From Skermanella rosea (GTDB taxonomy: Bacteria; Pseudomonadota; Alphaproteobacteria; Azospirillales; Azospirillaceae), in NCBI RefSeq assembly GCF_016806835.2, contig NZ_CP086113.1, positions 434,001-498,000 of the forward strand: a stretch of 64,000 bases of DNA, written 5' to 3'. The notes beneath the pieces were generated by a model that saw only the letters and a list, made by a program, of their open reading frames with translations, was not told where the DNA came from and did no database searches. The position numbers and the translations under genes are program-made. Below, piece after piece: positions 25,624 to 33,181 of the stretch (position 1 is its first letter; each line of letters starts with the position of its first letter).

Positions 25624-26502
25624 TCAGGGGGCGGCCGCCTCGCCCGCGCCGAACCAGCCGTCGACCAGGGGCCGGTTCTCCGCCAGCCACCGGCGGGCGC
25701 CCGCCTCTGCGTCGCCGGCCTTCTCGATCGTCAGCATGAGCGAACCCAGTTCCTCGTCGCTCATGTCCCAGGCGTTCAGCCAGCGCAGGGCCTCGGGATG
25801 GTCCTCCCCGAACCCGGCGCGGCTCATGAGATGTATATTGTCGCTTCCGCCGAAGTCGTCTTCGGTGTCCTGGAGGTATTTGAGGTCGTACTCCGCGAAG
25901 GCCCAGTGCGGGCTCCACAGGGTGACGACGATGGGGGTGCGGTTCCGGTAGGCGCGTGCCAGCGCGCTCATCATCCCGGTTTCGGAGGAATTGACCAGCT
26001 TCATGTCGAGATCGTAGGTGTCGAGCACCTTCTCGGCCATCTGCATCAGGGACGAGCCGGGATCGATCCCGACGATCGCCGCCTCTTCCCCGGCCGCGGG
26101 AAACTCGGCCTCGTGCTCCGAGAGTTCCCGGATGCTGTCGATCCCGACATAGGACGGCACGACGAAGCCCTGCCTCGTTCCCTTGTACCAGGAATCATGC
26201 ACCTCGATGGTTTTCCCGAACCGGTCCATGACCTCCTTGTCGGTCTTGGGCAGCCAGGTCTCCAGGCCGAGATCGATGTCGCCGCGCGCCAGCCCGCTGA
26301 AGGCCAGCACCCGGTCGACGCTCTTCAGTTCGACCCGGTAGTCCCGTTCCGACAGCAGGATCTTCCACAGGTTGGCGACGGCGATGTTCTCGGCCCAGTT
26401 CGTCATGCCTATGGTCACGACCCTGTCCTGCGCGCTCAGAGGGTGCATGGCGCAGGTAAAAGCCATCATTCCGGATACTATTGCCAATAGTATTCTGCTC
26501 AT
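25624..26502 (-). CDS. Glycine-betaine/choline-type ABC substrate-binding protein (OpuAC)
   Basis: The 292-residue product starts at ATG 26502, nine bases after GAGGG, with a signal peptide (ILLAIVSGMMAFTCAMHPLSAQ). The mature protein has the OpuAC/ProX fold marks: VTIGMTNWAENIAVANLWKI near the start, an ETWLPKTDKE segment (Trp for the cation-pi cage), YVGIDSIREL, and VVTLWSPHWAFAEYDLKYL. It binds a quaternary amine in the periplasm. No permease or ATPase gene is in the window, so it must use a transporter encoded elsewhere. A methyltransferase gene follows 13 bp later. Confidence 0.88.
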   Translation of the reverse strand: MSRILLAIVSGMMAFTCAMHPLSAQDRVVTIGMTNWAENIAVANLWKILLSERDYRVELKSVDRVLAFSGLARGDIDLGLETWLPKTDKEVMDRFGKTIEVHDSWYKGTRQGFVVPSYVGIDSIRELSEHEAEFPAAGEEAAIVGIDPGSSLMQMAEKVLDTYDLDMKLVNSSETGMMSALARAYRNRTPIVVTLWSPHWAFAEYDLKYLQDTEDDFGGSDNIHLMSRAGFGEDHPEALRWLNAWDMSDEELGSLMLTIEKAGDAEAGARRWLAENRPLVDGWFGAGEAAAP

Positions 26503-27171
26503 CCCAAGCACCCTCTGAAGAAAATCCCGAAGTTTTGCAAAATGCCGTCCGATCGGAACAGCTCCGGCGCTTGCTTGTTCCTGAACGGCAGCGCGACGGC
26601 GTCTGCCCGGGCAGGCCGATGTGACGGGCGCACTCCGGCGCTGTGACCTCAGTCCGCATGTAGGAGGGGTGTCCGGAGGAGATCGACGATCGAACCTCAA
26701 ATTCCGGACGAGGGATTCGAGAAGAAGCTCAAAGCGGCGGCAGGATTCGCCACTCCGGGAAATCTCCGGCAAATCGCAGCCCGAACGTCCCGGAGTTTTG
26801 ACCCGAGTTCGCCTACAGGGGCTGAAGAGCAACGCCTCTTCTTACCGTCGGCATACTCGCCTCACGGAGGAATTTTCAAATAGTCCCGATGGTATGACTT
26901 TCCGGCAAGTGTCTGGAAAAGTGGGTCAAGCGATAGGAATATGGGCATTCTAAACAACGCATTTAGGACCATCATGTAAGCCCTTGAAAGTCTACGACTT
27001 TTCGTCTTTGCTGCAATCCATGTTTTCCACTCGGAAATGTACCATCCCCGGGCCGAAGGATGGATAAAAATCTATGCCTATCTTCCAGAGATACTTGCAA
27101 GTAAATTCCTGTTAGTATTTGAAGATCAGGATGTTTCCTGAACTATCCTTACTTGGTCCGTAGGTACAATC
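26503..27171. other. Non-coding gap, AT-richer than flanks
   Basis: A 669-bp stretch upstream of the binding-protein gene. It includes an AT-rich part at about 26860-27130. No frame has credible codon use, and no tRNA, terminator or repeat was seen. Promoters for the leftward binding protein and the rightward interrupted kinase should be here. Confidence 0.55.
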
Positions 27172-27273
27172 ATGTCTGCTGCACAGGCTCGCGAGCGATT
27201 CCCGTACCGGTCCGGTGGTGTCGATGTTCCCCTCCTCTGCACGGAGCCGATGATCATCGATCAGGTGTCGGCG
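27172..27273 (+). pseudogene. 5' end of the IS-interrupted kinase gene
   Basis: ATG 27172 opens a frame of exactly 34 codons to the left edge of the insertion sequence (MSAAQARERF... ending IIDQVSA). Removing the element plus one target copy joins this in frame to codon GCT at 28559 of the kinase frame. The original protein would have been about 642 residues. This fragment is now severed from the rest of its gene. Confidence 0.75.
27264..27273. repeat. Target-site duplication, left copy
   Basis: GGTGTCGGCG directly precedes the left inverted repeat of the IS and is repeated exactly at the right side. Ten base pairs fits the 8-10 bp duplications known for the ISAs1 family. Confidence 0.95.
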
Positions 27274-27291
27274 CAGGGCTGTTCAGTTCTC
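27274..27291. repeat. IS left terminal inverted repeat
   Basis: CAGGGCTGTTCAGTTCTC, the exact reverse complement of 28531-28548. It is the end downstream of the transposase gene; the transposase stop lies at 27293, just inside it. Confidence 0.95.
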
Positions 27292-27292
27292 G

Positions 27293-28406
27293 CTATGAGA
27301 GGCGATATGCGAGCGCATTGTCGAAGTTGAGCGCGTTGACGTAGAGTTCGCGGGCGATGTTCTGGACGCCGTTGGCCCGCAGGATGTTGATCGCGAAGCT
27401 GCGGAACCGGGCGACGTGGGTGGGCTTGACGCGGGTTCGGCTGGCGTCCTCGCCGAACGTGACGTCGCGGACCCAATGGCTCCGGTTTTCAATCGCCCAG
27501 TGCCCCCGGACCGCCCGTCCGAACGCCTCGGCGCCGAGCGCGACCTGGCAGGCGTAGAACGAGACGTCCTCGGTGGCGTGCCACAGGCCTGACCTGGTGT
27601 CCTTGTGCCAGGTCAGGCGGGCGACGCGGGCGGCGCAGACGATTAGGCCGTCCCATTCGGCGTCGAGTTTGCCCCGGACATCGAAGGTCTCGACCGTGCG
27701 GGTCTCGTGGCGGCCGTGGCCCTTGGGATCAACGCTCCTGTGGCTTTCGGCCGGGGGCTGGGTGGCGGCGATGGCCTCGAGCGTGGCCAGCAGGGTCGGC
27801 TGGTTGGCCTTGACCTGGGCGAGCAACGCGTTGCCGGTGTCGCGGGCCGCCTCAAAGGTTTTTTTGACAGTGCAGCGCGTCGGCGGTGAACAGCACGCCG
27901 CTCAGGCCGAGCTCCGCGATCAGGCGCTGGGCCGCCGGGATCTCGTTGCTCTTGTCGTCGATCTCGCTGTGCGCCAGCAGGATCGCCGCCTCCGAGGCGA
28001 ACGCGCTGAGCGCCTGGGCCGCCTTGCGGTCGTTGAGGTGGTCGAAGCTGCCCTTGAGCGTCTTGCCGTCGAGCGCGATCGCCGGCATCCCGCCCTCGGG
28101 GCGCGCCAGCAGGCTGGCGGCGTGCCGGCGGAACGCCCGCTCCAGGGCGTCGGCGTCGAGGTCCTGGAGCACGGTGCGCAGGGTGTTGACCGATGGCGCC
28201 CGCCTCAGGGCGACGCCGAACAGCTCGTTGAGCAACTCCCGGCGCTGCTCCAGGAAGACGATGATGCGGCGGTACGAGGTCGCGCCGGACAGCAGCGCCA
28301 GCACGGTGAACAGCAGCAGCGGCGCCAGCGGGTAGCGCTTGCCCGCCGCGCGCCGCGGATCGGGAACCTCGCCCAGGGCCGCGAGAAGCCGGCCGAACGG
28401 TACCAT
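27293..28406 (-). pseudogene. ISAs1-family transposase, frameshifted at an A7 run
   Basis: The N-terminal part (from ATG 28406) has the DDE_Tnp_1-associated helical domain (FGRLLAALGEVPDPRRAAGK) and the start of the catalytic core (IALDGKTLKGSFD). The frame stops at TGA shortly after LFTADALHCQKNL. The rest continues in another frame from the same place (HCQKTFEAARDTGNALLAQV, then HWAIENRSHWVRDVTFGED, the late catalytic Glu region) to the stop at 27293. The shift falls in a run of seven A on the coding strand at about 27858-27864; six A would restore one frame. Either the gene is inactivated, or slippage on A7 yields some full-length transposase. Family members normally have a single frame. 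Confidence 0.88.
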
Positions 28407-28459
28407 GGCAACCCCCAAGTCCAGGAATTGCCGAGCAAGGATTCACACATTCGCGCGAG

Positions 28460-30385
28460 ATGGTAGACTCTTTCTACGCTGCTTCACACCCCGCCAGGAC
28501 TCGCTGCGCGCGAGTCAGGCGCGCAACGGGGAGAACTGAACAGCCCTGGGTGTCGGCGGCTCTCCCGGCCGAAGGCGCGACGGCGGCGGGAAGATGTTCC
28601 GATCCGGTGTGGACCCGCCTTGCCGGCGCTCTCGTGGGTCCGAGCCTTGGGTCCGCCCGGGTCGAGTTCGTCTGGCCTGGCGATCATGGCGGCGGACCGG
28701 GTCCCGCTGGCCGGCCGCCCGCCCGGCTGGAGCGAGAGCATGTCCTGGCCGAGAGCGAGGAAGCGGTCCTGGACGCCATCGCCCGGGGAGACGGTCTGGA
28801 CGGCATCCTCGACCGCGTCTGCCGCTCGTCGGATGCCCTGTTCGAGGGGGCGCGCTGCTCCATTCTGCTCGCCGAACCCGATGGCGGTGTCCTGCGGTTC
28901 GGGGCGGCGGTCGGTTCGATGCCCATCGCCTTGCCCGACAGGTCGCGCGACGCCGGCGAGGCGGAAGAAGTGGTGCTGACCAGCGACGCCGCCTCCGATC
29001 CGGCGTGGCGCGGGTTCGTCGCGATCGCCCTTGCCCACGGCATAAGGTCCTGCTGGACCTTTCCCTTGGGACGCGGCGGGGCGGTCCACGGGTTCCTCGT
29101 CGTCCACCACGAGGAGGCCCGTGGCCCGAGCGGGGCCGAAGCCGCCCTGGCCCGGCGCTTCGCGACGCTGGCCGGCCTCGCCGTCAAGCGGAAACGGACG
29201 GAGGAACGCCCGTCGGAAGACGGGGAACGGCTCGCATCGGCGATGCAGGGGGCCGGCATAGGTTTCTGGGAATGGGATATCGCCAAGGGCACGCTTTACT
29301 GGTCGCCGCTGCTGAAGCGCATGCTCGGGATGGAACCGGGGGACGAGCCGGTCCCGGGCATCACGTTCGAGGGCCTGCTCCATCCCGACGACCGGGAAAG
29401 GGCAGGGGAGGTCCTGCGGCGCCACCTGGCCGAACGGGAACCGTACGACGCCGAGTTCCGTGTCCGGCAGGCGGCCGGAGACTGGCGCTGGATCCGGGTC
29501 ACCGCCCAGGCCGGGCGGGATGCCGGCGAACGGCCGGTCCATCTCGCCGGGTGCGTCTTCGACATCACCGATCGGATGCGGCGCGAGAGCGAATTGAGCG
29601 CCGCCCGCGATGCGGCCGAGGCGGCAAGCCAGGCGAAATCCCGATTCCTGGCCCATATCGGCCAGGAGCTGCGGTCCCCTCTCGCCTCCCTGCTGGGAGT
29701 TGGCGAGGCCCTGAAGGACGCCGCCCTCGCACCGCCGAGCGCCCATGCCGGGGAAATCACCGCGATCATCGACAGCGGCGGCCGGCAGCTGGCCGGATCG
29801 ATCAACGACATCCTTGAGATGGCCCGGCTGGAGTCCGAACAGGTCGAGTTCCACGAGGAGACGGTCGTCCTGGCGGCGATCCTCGACGAAGCGATCCGAT
29901 CGGTCCGGGCGTCGCAACGGGAACCCCGGCACAAACTGACGCTCGACCTGCCCAGCCCTCTGCCCGTGCTGTCGGCGGACCGGCACCGCCTGACGCAGGT
30001 GCTGACCTATGTCCTGGGGAACGCGGTCGACTCTTCGCCGAAGCACGGCCATATCGCCGTCAAGGTCAGCAGGACCGAAACCGCCCTTGAAATCAGGGTC
30101 GAGGATGCCGGACCCGGAAACGCCGACGACTTCGCTCCCTCCCTCCTGCATCCCCTCTACCGCCTCGGGAGCGTGACGGCCCGGCCGTACCGGGGCAACG
30201 CCCTGGGACTCTTCATTTCCAGCGTCCTGGTCGAGCGGCACGGCGGCAGCCTCGAGGTCGAGAGCAGGTCCGACAGCGGCAAGACGGTCCATATCAGCCT
30301 GCCGGCGGAACGCCTGGCGGCGGGCCGGCCGATGCCGGCGAACGGATCGAAGGTATGGCGTCACGTGGCGCGAAACGTGATCTGA
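28460..30385 (+). CDS. Histidine-kinase-like GAF/PAS protein, 5' end replaced by IS
   Basis: The frame is open from an ATG inside the right end of the IS (28460) to 30385, 641 residues, of which the first 33 come from IS sequence. Domains are GAF (about 90-235), PAS with its PAC strand (about 255-370, GFWEWDIAKGTLYWSP...DWRWIRVTAQAG), HisKA (about 385-455) and HATPase_c (about 490-625). The HisKA box reads FLAHIGQELRSPL: the phosphoacceptor His of the usual S-H-E-L-R-T-P-L is Gln (CAG at 29663-29665). The ATP-lid elements remain (YVLGNAVDSS, EDAGPGN, GNALGLFIS). It is therefore probably not a normal autokinase even before disruption. Expression would now depend on an IS-borne start. Confidence 0.8.
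   Translation: MVDSFYAASHPARTRCARVRRATGRTEQPWVSAALPAEGATAAGRCSDPVWTRLAGALVGPSLGSARVEFVWPGDHGGGPGPAGRPPARLEREHVLAESEEAVLDAIARGDGLDGILDRVCRSSDALFEGARCSILLAEPDGGVLRFGAAVGSMPIALPDRSRDAGEAEEVVLTSDAASDPAWRGFVAIALAHGIRSCWTFPLGRGGAVHGFLVVHHEEARGPSGAEAALARRFATLAGLAVKRKRTEERPSEDGERLASAMQGAGIGFWEWDIAKGTLYWSPLLKRMLGMEPGDEPVPGITFEGLLHPDDRERAGEVLRRHLAEREPYDAEFRVRQAAGDWRWIRVTAQAGRDAGERPVHLAGCVFDITDRMRRESELSAARDAAEAASQAKSRFLAHIGQELRSPLASLLGVGEALKDAALAPPSAHAGEITAIIDSGGRQLAGSINDILEMARLESEQVEFHEETVVLAAILDEAIRSVRASQREPRHKLTLDLPSPLPVLSADRHRLTQVLTYVLGNAVDSSPKHGHIAVKVSRTETALEIRVEDAGPGNADDFAPSLLHPLYRLGSVTARPYRGNALGLFISSVLVERHGGSLEVESRSDSGKTVHISLPAERLAAGRPMPANGSKVWRHVARNVI
28531..28548. repeat. IS right terminal inverted repeat
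   Basis: GAGAACTGAACAGCCCTG, exact inverse of 27274-27291. It lies upstream of the transposase start and within the open frame that continues into the kinase-like gene. Confidence 0.95.
28549..28558. repeat. Target-site duplication, right copy
   Basis: GGTGTCGGCG, identical to 27264-27273, immediately after the right inverted repeat. The kinase reading frame resumes directly behind it. Confidence 0.95.
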
Positions 30386-30391
30386 CGGGCC

Positions 30392-30424
30392 GCGGGAAAG
30401 GGCCGGCAACCCGCCCTTTCCCGC
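30392..30424. terminator. Bidirectional hairpin between kinase-like gene and recA
   Basis: GCGGGAAAGGG (30392-30402) pairs with CCCTTTCCCGC (30414-30424) around an 11-base loop. It lies seven bases after the stop of the rightward kinase-like gene and nine after that of the leftward recA, so it probably ends both transcripts. There is no long T-run. Confidence 0.6.
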
Positions 30425-30433
30425 CGGAAACCC

Positions 30434-31519
30434 TTACGGAGCGGCCTGATCGTCGGCCGCCTCGCCGTCGCCGTCCGGGGACCCCATCATCGCACCCGCG
30501 ACGAGCCCGGCGTTCTCCCGGATCTTCGACTCGATCACGTCCGCCATGTCCGGGTTGGATTTCAGGAAGGTCCGGGCGTTCTCCTTGCCTTGCCCGATCC
30601 GCTGGCCGCCGTAGCTGAACCAGGAACCGGACTTCTCGACGACCCCGGCCTGCACGCCCAGATCCAGGAGCTCTCCCGTCTTGGAGATGCCCTCGCCGTA
30701 CATGATGTCGAACTCGACCACCCGGAACGGCGGGGCCATCTTGTTCTTGACCACCTTCACGCGGGTCTGGTTGCCGACCACGTTCTCCCTGTCCTTGATC
30801 GCGCCGATGCGGCGGATGTCGAGACGCTGGGAGGCGTAGAACTTCAGCGCGTTGCCGCCGGTGGTGGTCTCCGGATTGCCGAACATGACGCCGATCTTCA
30901 GCCGGATCTGGTTGATGAAGATCACGGTGCAGTTGGATTTGGAGATCGAGCCGGTCAGCTTGCGGAGCGCCTGGCTCATCAGACGCGCGTGGCGGCCGAC
31001 ATGGCTGTCGCCCATCTCGCCTTCCAGCTCGGCGCGCGGCACCAGGGCCGCGACGCTGTCGACCACCAGCACGTCGATGGCGCCCGAGCGCACCAGCGTA
31101 TCGACGATTTCCAGCGCCTGCTCGCCCGCGTCGGGCTGGGAGATCAGCAGCTCGTCCACGTCGACGCCCAGCTTGCGGGCATAGGCGGGATCCAGGGCAT
31201 GCTCCGCGTCGACGAAGGCGCAGATGCCGCCACTCTTCTGGGCCTGGGCGATGACATGCAGCGTGAGCGTCGTCTTGCCCGAGCTTTCCGGGCCGTAGAT
31301 CTCGATGATGCGCCCCTTGGGCACGCCACCGATGCCGAGCGCGATGTCGAGCCCCAGCGAACCGGTGGAGATCGCCTCCACCGCGGGCATCTCGGCGCCG
31401 CCCCCGAGCTTCATGATGGCGCCCTTGCCGAACGAGCGTTCGATCTGGGTCAGGGCGGCGTCAAGGGCTTTCCGGCGGTCCGGAGTGGTCTCGGCCAACC
31501 TTGACGGGGATGAGGACAT
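30434..31519 (-). CDS. recA: Recombinase A
   Basis: A 361-residue RecA of normal length with Walker A GPESSGKT, Walker [10 protein letters not shown], the MAW-type ATP/DNA segment, loop L1 ([20 protein letters not shown], with the EGEMGD start), and loop L2 [20 protein letters not shown]. It polymerises on single-stranded DNA for homologous recombination and promotes LexA cleavage. The start at 31519 is preferred over 31546 because GGGAG lies seven bases upstream and a likely LexA operator ends 33 bases upstream; the longer form would start only six bases from that operator. The gene stands alone. Confidence 0.98.
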   Translation of the reverse strand: MSSSPSRLAETTPDRRKALDAALTQIERSFGKGAIMKLGGGAEMPAVEAISTGSLGLDIALGIGGVPKGRIIEIYGPESSGKTTLTLHVIAQAQKSGGICAFVDAEHALDPAYARKLGVDVDELLISQPDAGEQALEIVDTLVRSGAIDVLVVDSVAALVPRAELEGEMGDSHVGRHARLMSQALRKLTGSISKSNCTVIFINQIRLKIGVMFGNPETTTGGNALKFYASQRLDIRRIGAIKDRENVVGNQTRVKVVKNKMAPPFRVVEFDIMYGEGISKTGELLDLGVQAGVVEKSGSWFSYGGQRIGQGKENARTFLKSNPDMADVIESKIRENAGLVAGAMMGSPDGDGEAADDQAAP

Positions 31520-31551
31520 TGCAGCGCTCCCAAATTCAGAATGCACCTTAT

Positions 31552-31566
31552 GTACTCATTTTGTTC
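31552..31566. promoter_or_regulatory. Probable LexA operator of recA
   Basis: GTAC-TCATTTT-GTTC differs by one base from the alphaproteobacterial SOS box GTTC-N7-GTTC. It lies 33 bp upstream of the chosen recA start, at a promoter-overlapping distance. This supports SOS control of recA and the shorter start. Confidence 0.65.
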
Positions 31567-31817
31567 CCGCTTTGCAGGGTAGGGCACCGGCCGGCCGGCC
31601 GCTCATTGGGGGTAGCGCCGGATCGGCGCGACATCGCGGGGACCATGCCGCGATCCTATCCCATCCGGATAGTTGCCGGACCGGAGAAGTCCCTGTAAGG
31701 TTCCCGCAACTAGAACAAATCATGAACATCCTGGACGCCTGATCATGCCGCCGTCCGCGCCGTCCCATGCCCGGGGCGGCCCGCGGGCAGGGCCGGCCCG
31801 ACGACGGAGGAAGCATC

Positions 31818-32924
31818 ATGAAGAGGACCGGCCAAGCCATCGGGGAACTCGTCGCGCGACCGCTGGGCACGGGAATGATCCGCACGGCGGTGGGCGATCG
31901 CGCGTCGGATCTCCTGATGGCCTATGTCCGGCGGGCCGCCCTGGGGCTGGTCGTCCTGGGCGTCGTCCTGGGTGCCGCCCTGCAGATCGGCGGGATGTCC
32001 CTGCCGGACCGGGATGGGCAGGCCGGGTCGGCGGAGGGTTCCGGCCAGGCCAGGACGCTCGACGACATTCTGGCGGAGGCGGGCGGGCCGGAGATCGCCG
32101 CCTTCGAGTTCGGCGAAGACCCCGACGATCCGCCGGTCGGGCTCGGCGAGCCGGACGCGTCCGGCATCGGGAGCCTCGTCGCGCGCCTCAACCGCAGGGC
32201 CGGAACCCTGGCGGTGATCGACGAGGCCGCCGCCAGGGTCGGCGCGCCCGCGCGCCTGATGCGCGCCATAGCCAGCCTGGAGTCCAGCCTCGACGCCACG
32301 GCCAGGGCATCGACGAGCTCTGCGACCGGACTCTACCAGTTCATCGAGGCGACCTGGCTGTCCAAGGTCCGGACCCACGGGCGGAAATACGGCCTGGGCC
32401 ATCTCGCCAGGCATATCCGCAGAGGACCGCTGGGCGAACCCGTCGTCGACGATCCCCGGATCCGCGAGCAGATCCTGGCGCTGCGCGAGGATGTCAGGCT
32501 GAGTGCCTTCCTGGCCGCGGAGCTGACGGTCGACAACAGGCGGCGTCTCCAGAAGCTGATGGCTCGCCCGGTCACGCAGACCGAGACCTATCTGGCCCAC
32601 GTCTTCGGCGTGGCCGGGACGGCGCGCTTCCTCAAGGCTGCCGAAAGCACGCCCGACAGGGTCGGCGCCTCGGTGTTTCCGAAGGAGGCCAGGGCAAATC
32701 CGGGCCTTTTCCGGATGGGCGGCCAGCCGGCGACGCTCGGGGAGATCCGGAAGCGGTTCATCGCGAAGATGTCCCGGCTCGACCTCCCCGATCGGCTGGC
32801 CGCCATCGACCGCGTCGCTCCGGCGCGGGCGACCGCGGCGGAGCAGGACGGCGAACTGGCCGGGCTGGCGGACTGGCGTGACGGGAGGGGCGAGGAGCAG
32901 GTCGCCGCGTCCGCGGAGCGCTGA
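31818..32924 (+). CDS. Lytic transglycosylase-like (SLT-fold) membrane protein
   Basis: The 368-residue product starts at ATG 31818 with GGAGGAAG upstream. One transmembrane helix (about residues 38-58) places the rest in the periplasm. The SLT lysozyme-like domain covers about 135-250: IASLESSLD carries the expected catalytic Glu, followed by SSATGLYQFIEATWL, the typical GxxQF motif. It would cleave peptidoglycan glycosidic bonds non-hydrolytically. The C-terminal 120 residues are helical and match the extended form of this family (LAHVFGVAGTARFLKA). It is divergent from recA and has no operon partners. Confidence 0.85.
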   Translation: MKRTGQAIGELVARPLGTGMIRTAVGDRASDLLMAYVRRAALGLVVLGVVLGAALQIGGMSLPDRDGQAGSAEGSGQARTLDDILAEAGGPEIAAFEFGEDPDDPPVGLGEPDASGIGSLVARLNRRAGTLAVIDEAAARVGAPARLMRAIASLESSLDATARASTSSATGLYQFIEATWLSKVRTHGRKYGLGHLARHIRRGPLGEPVVDDPRIREQILALREDVRLSAFLAAELTVDNRRRLQKLMARPVTQTETYLAHVFGVAGTARFLKAAESTPDRVGASVFPKEARANPGLFRMGGQPATLGEIRKRFIAKMSRLDLPDRLAAIDRVAPARATAAEQDGELAGLADWRDGRGEEQVAASAER

Positions 32925-33003
32925 GGTTCCGGCCTCGCCGCGGGACCTGACCCGGTGCGGCGAACAAGGTGGCATGACGGAATAACTCATCTGGAATGAA
33001 TTA

Positions 33004-33034
33004 TTGCCGCTTGCCTCGCGCGGCTCGGTATATT
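33004..33034 (+). promoter_or_regulatory. Possible sigma-70 promoter of the sRNA
   Basis: TTGCCG (33004-33009) and TATATT (33029-33034) are separated by 19 bp. This would start transcription near 33041, just before the hairpin of the candidate sRNA. Confidence 0.35.
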
Positions 33035-33040
33035 AGTTTT

Positions 33041-33126
33041 TGCACTGCAGCAGCGATGCTGCATGCGCCTCTTTGGGCGTTTCCTCCCTAGACTCAAGGC
33101 CACCCCTCGGGGTGGCCGTCTTTTTT
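33041..33126 (+). ncRNA. Candidate trans-acting sRNA with anti-Shine-Dalgarno motif
   Basis: Between the transglycosylase gene and a convergent gene lies an 86-nt segment with sRNA traits. The 5' part holds TGCAGC paired with GCTGCA. The middle is unpaired and contains GGGCGTTTCCTCCCTAG, whose CCTCCC is complementary to ribosome-binding sites. The 3' end is a strong intrinsic terminator with six T. This resembles the alphaproteobacterial alpha-r14/NfeR1-type sRNAs, which expose CCUCC loops and repress many transporter mRNAs. The resemblance is from memory of that family; no covariance search was possible. Confidence 0.5.
33098..33126 (+). terminator. Intrinsic terminator of the sRNA
   Basis: GGCCACCCC (33098-33106) and GGGGTGGCC (33109-33117) form a tight stem, followed by GTC and six T (33121-33126). 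This is the clearest rho-independent terminator in the window. Confidence 0.85.
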
Positions 33127-33181
33127 CATGGACGACCCGCCGGGCAGGAATGGCACCGGTCGGCGACGCGAGATCCCCGCG

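Larger units (their letters stand above)
27274..28548 (-). mobile_element. ISAs1-family insertion sequence (1275 bp)
   Basis: The element is bounded by perfect 18-bp terminal inverted repeats and a perfect 10-bp target duplication, so its ends are defined to the base. It contains one leftward DDE transposase of the ISAs1 (H-repeat-associated) type, frameshifted at an A7 run. The undamaged ends and target copies indicate a recent insertion. It landed in codon 34 of a kinase-like gene on the plus strand, splitting it. Confidence 0.95.
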
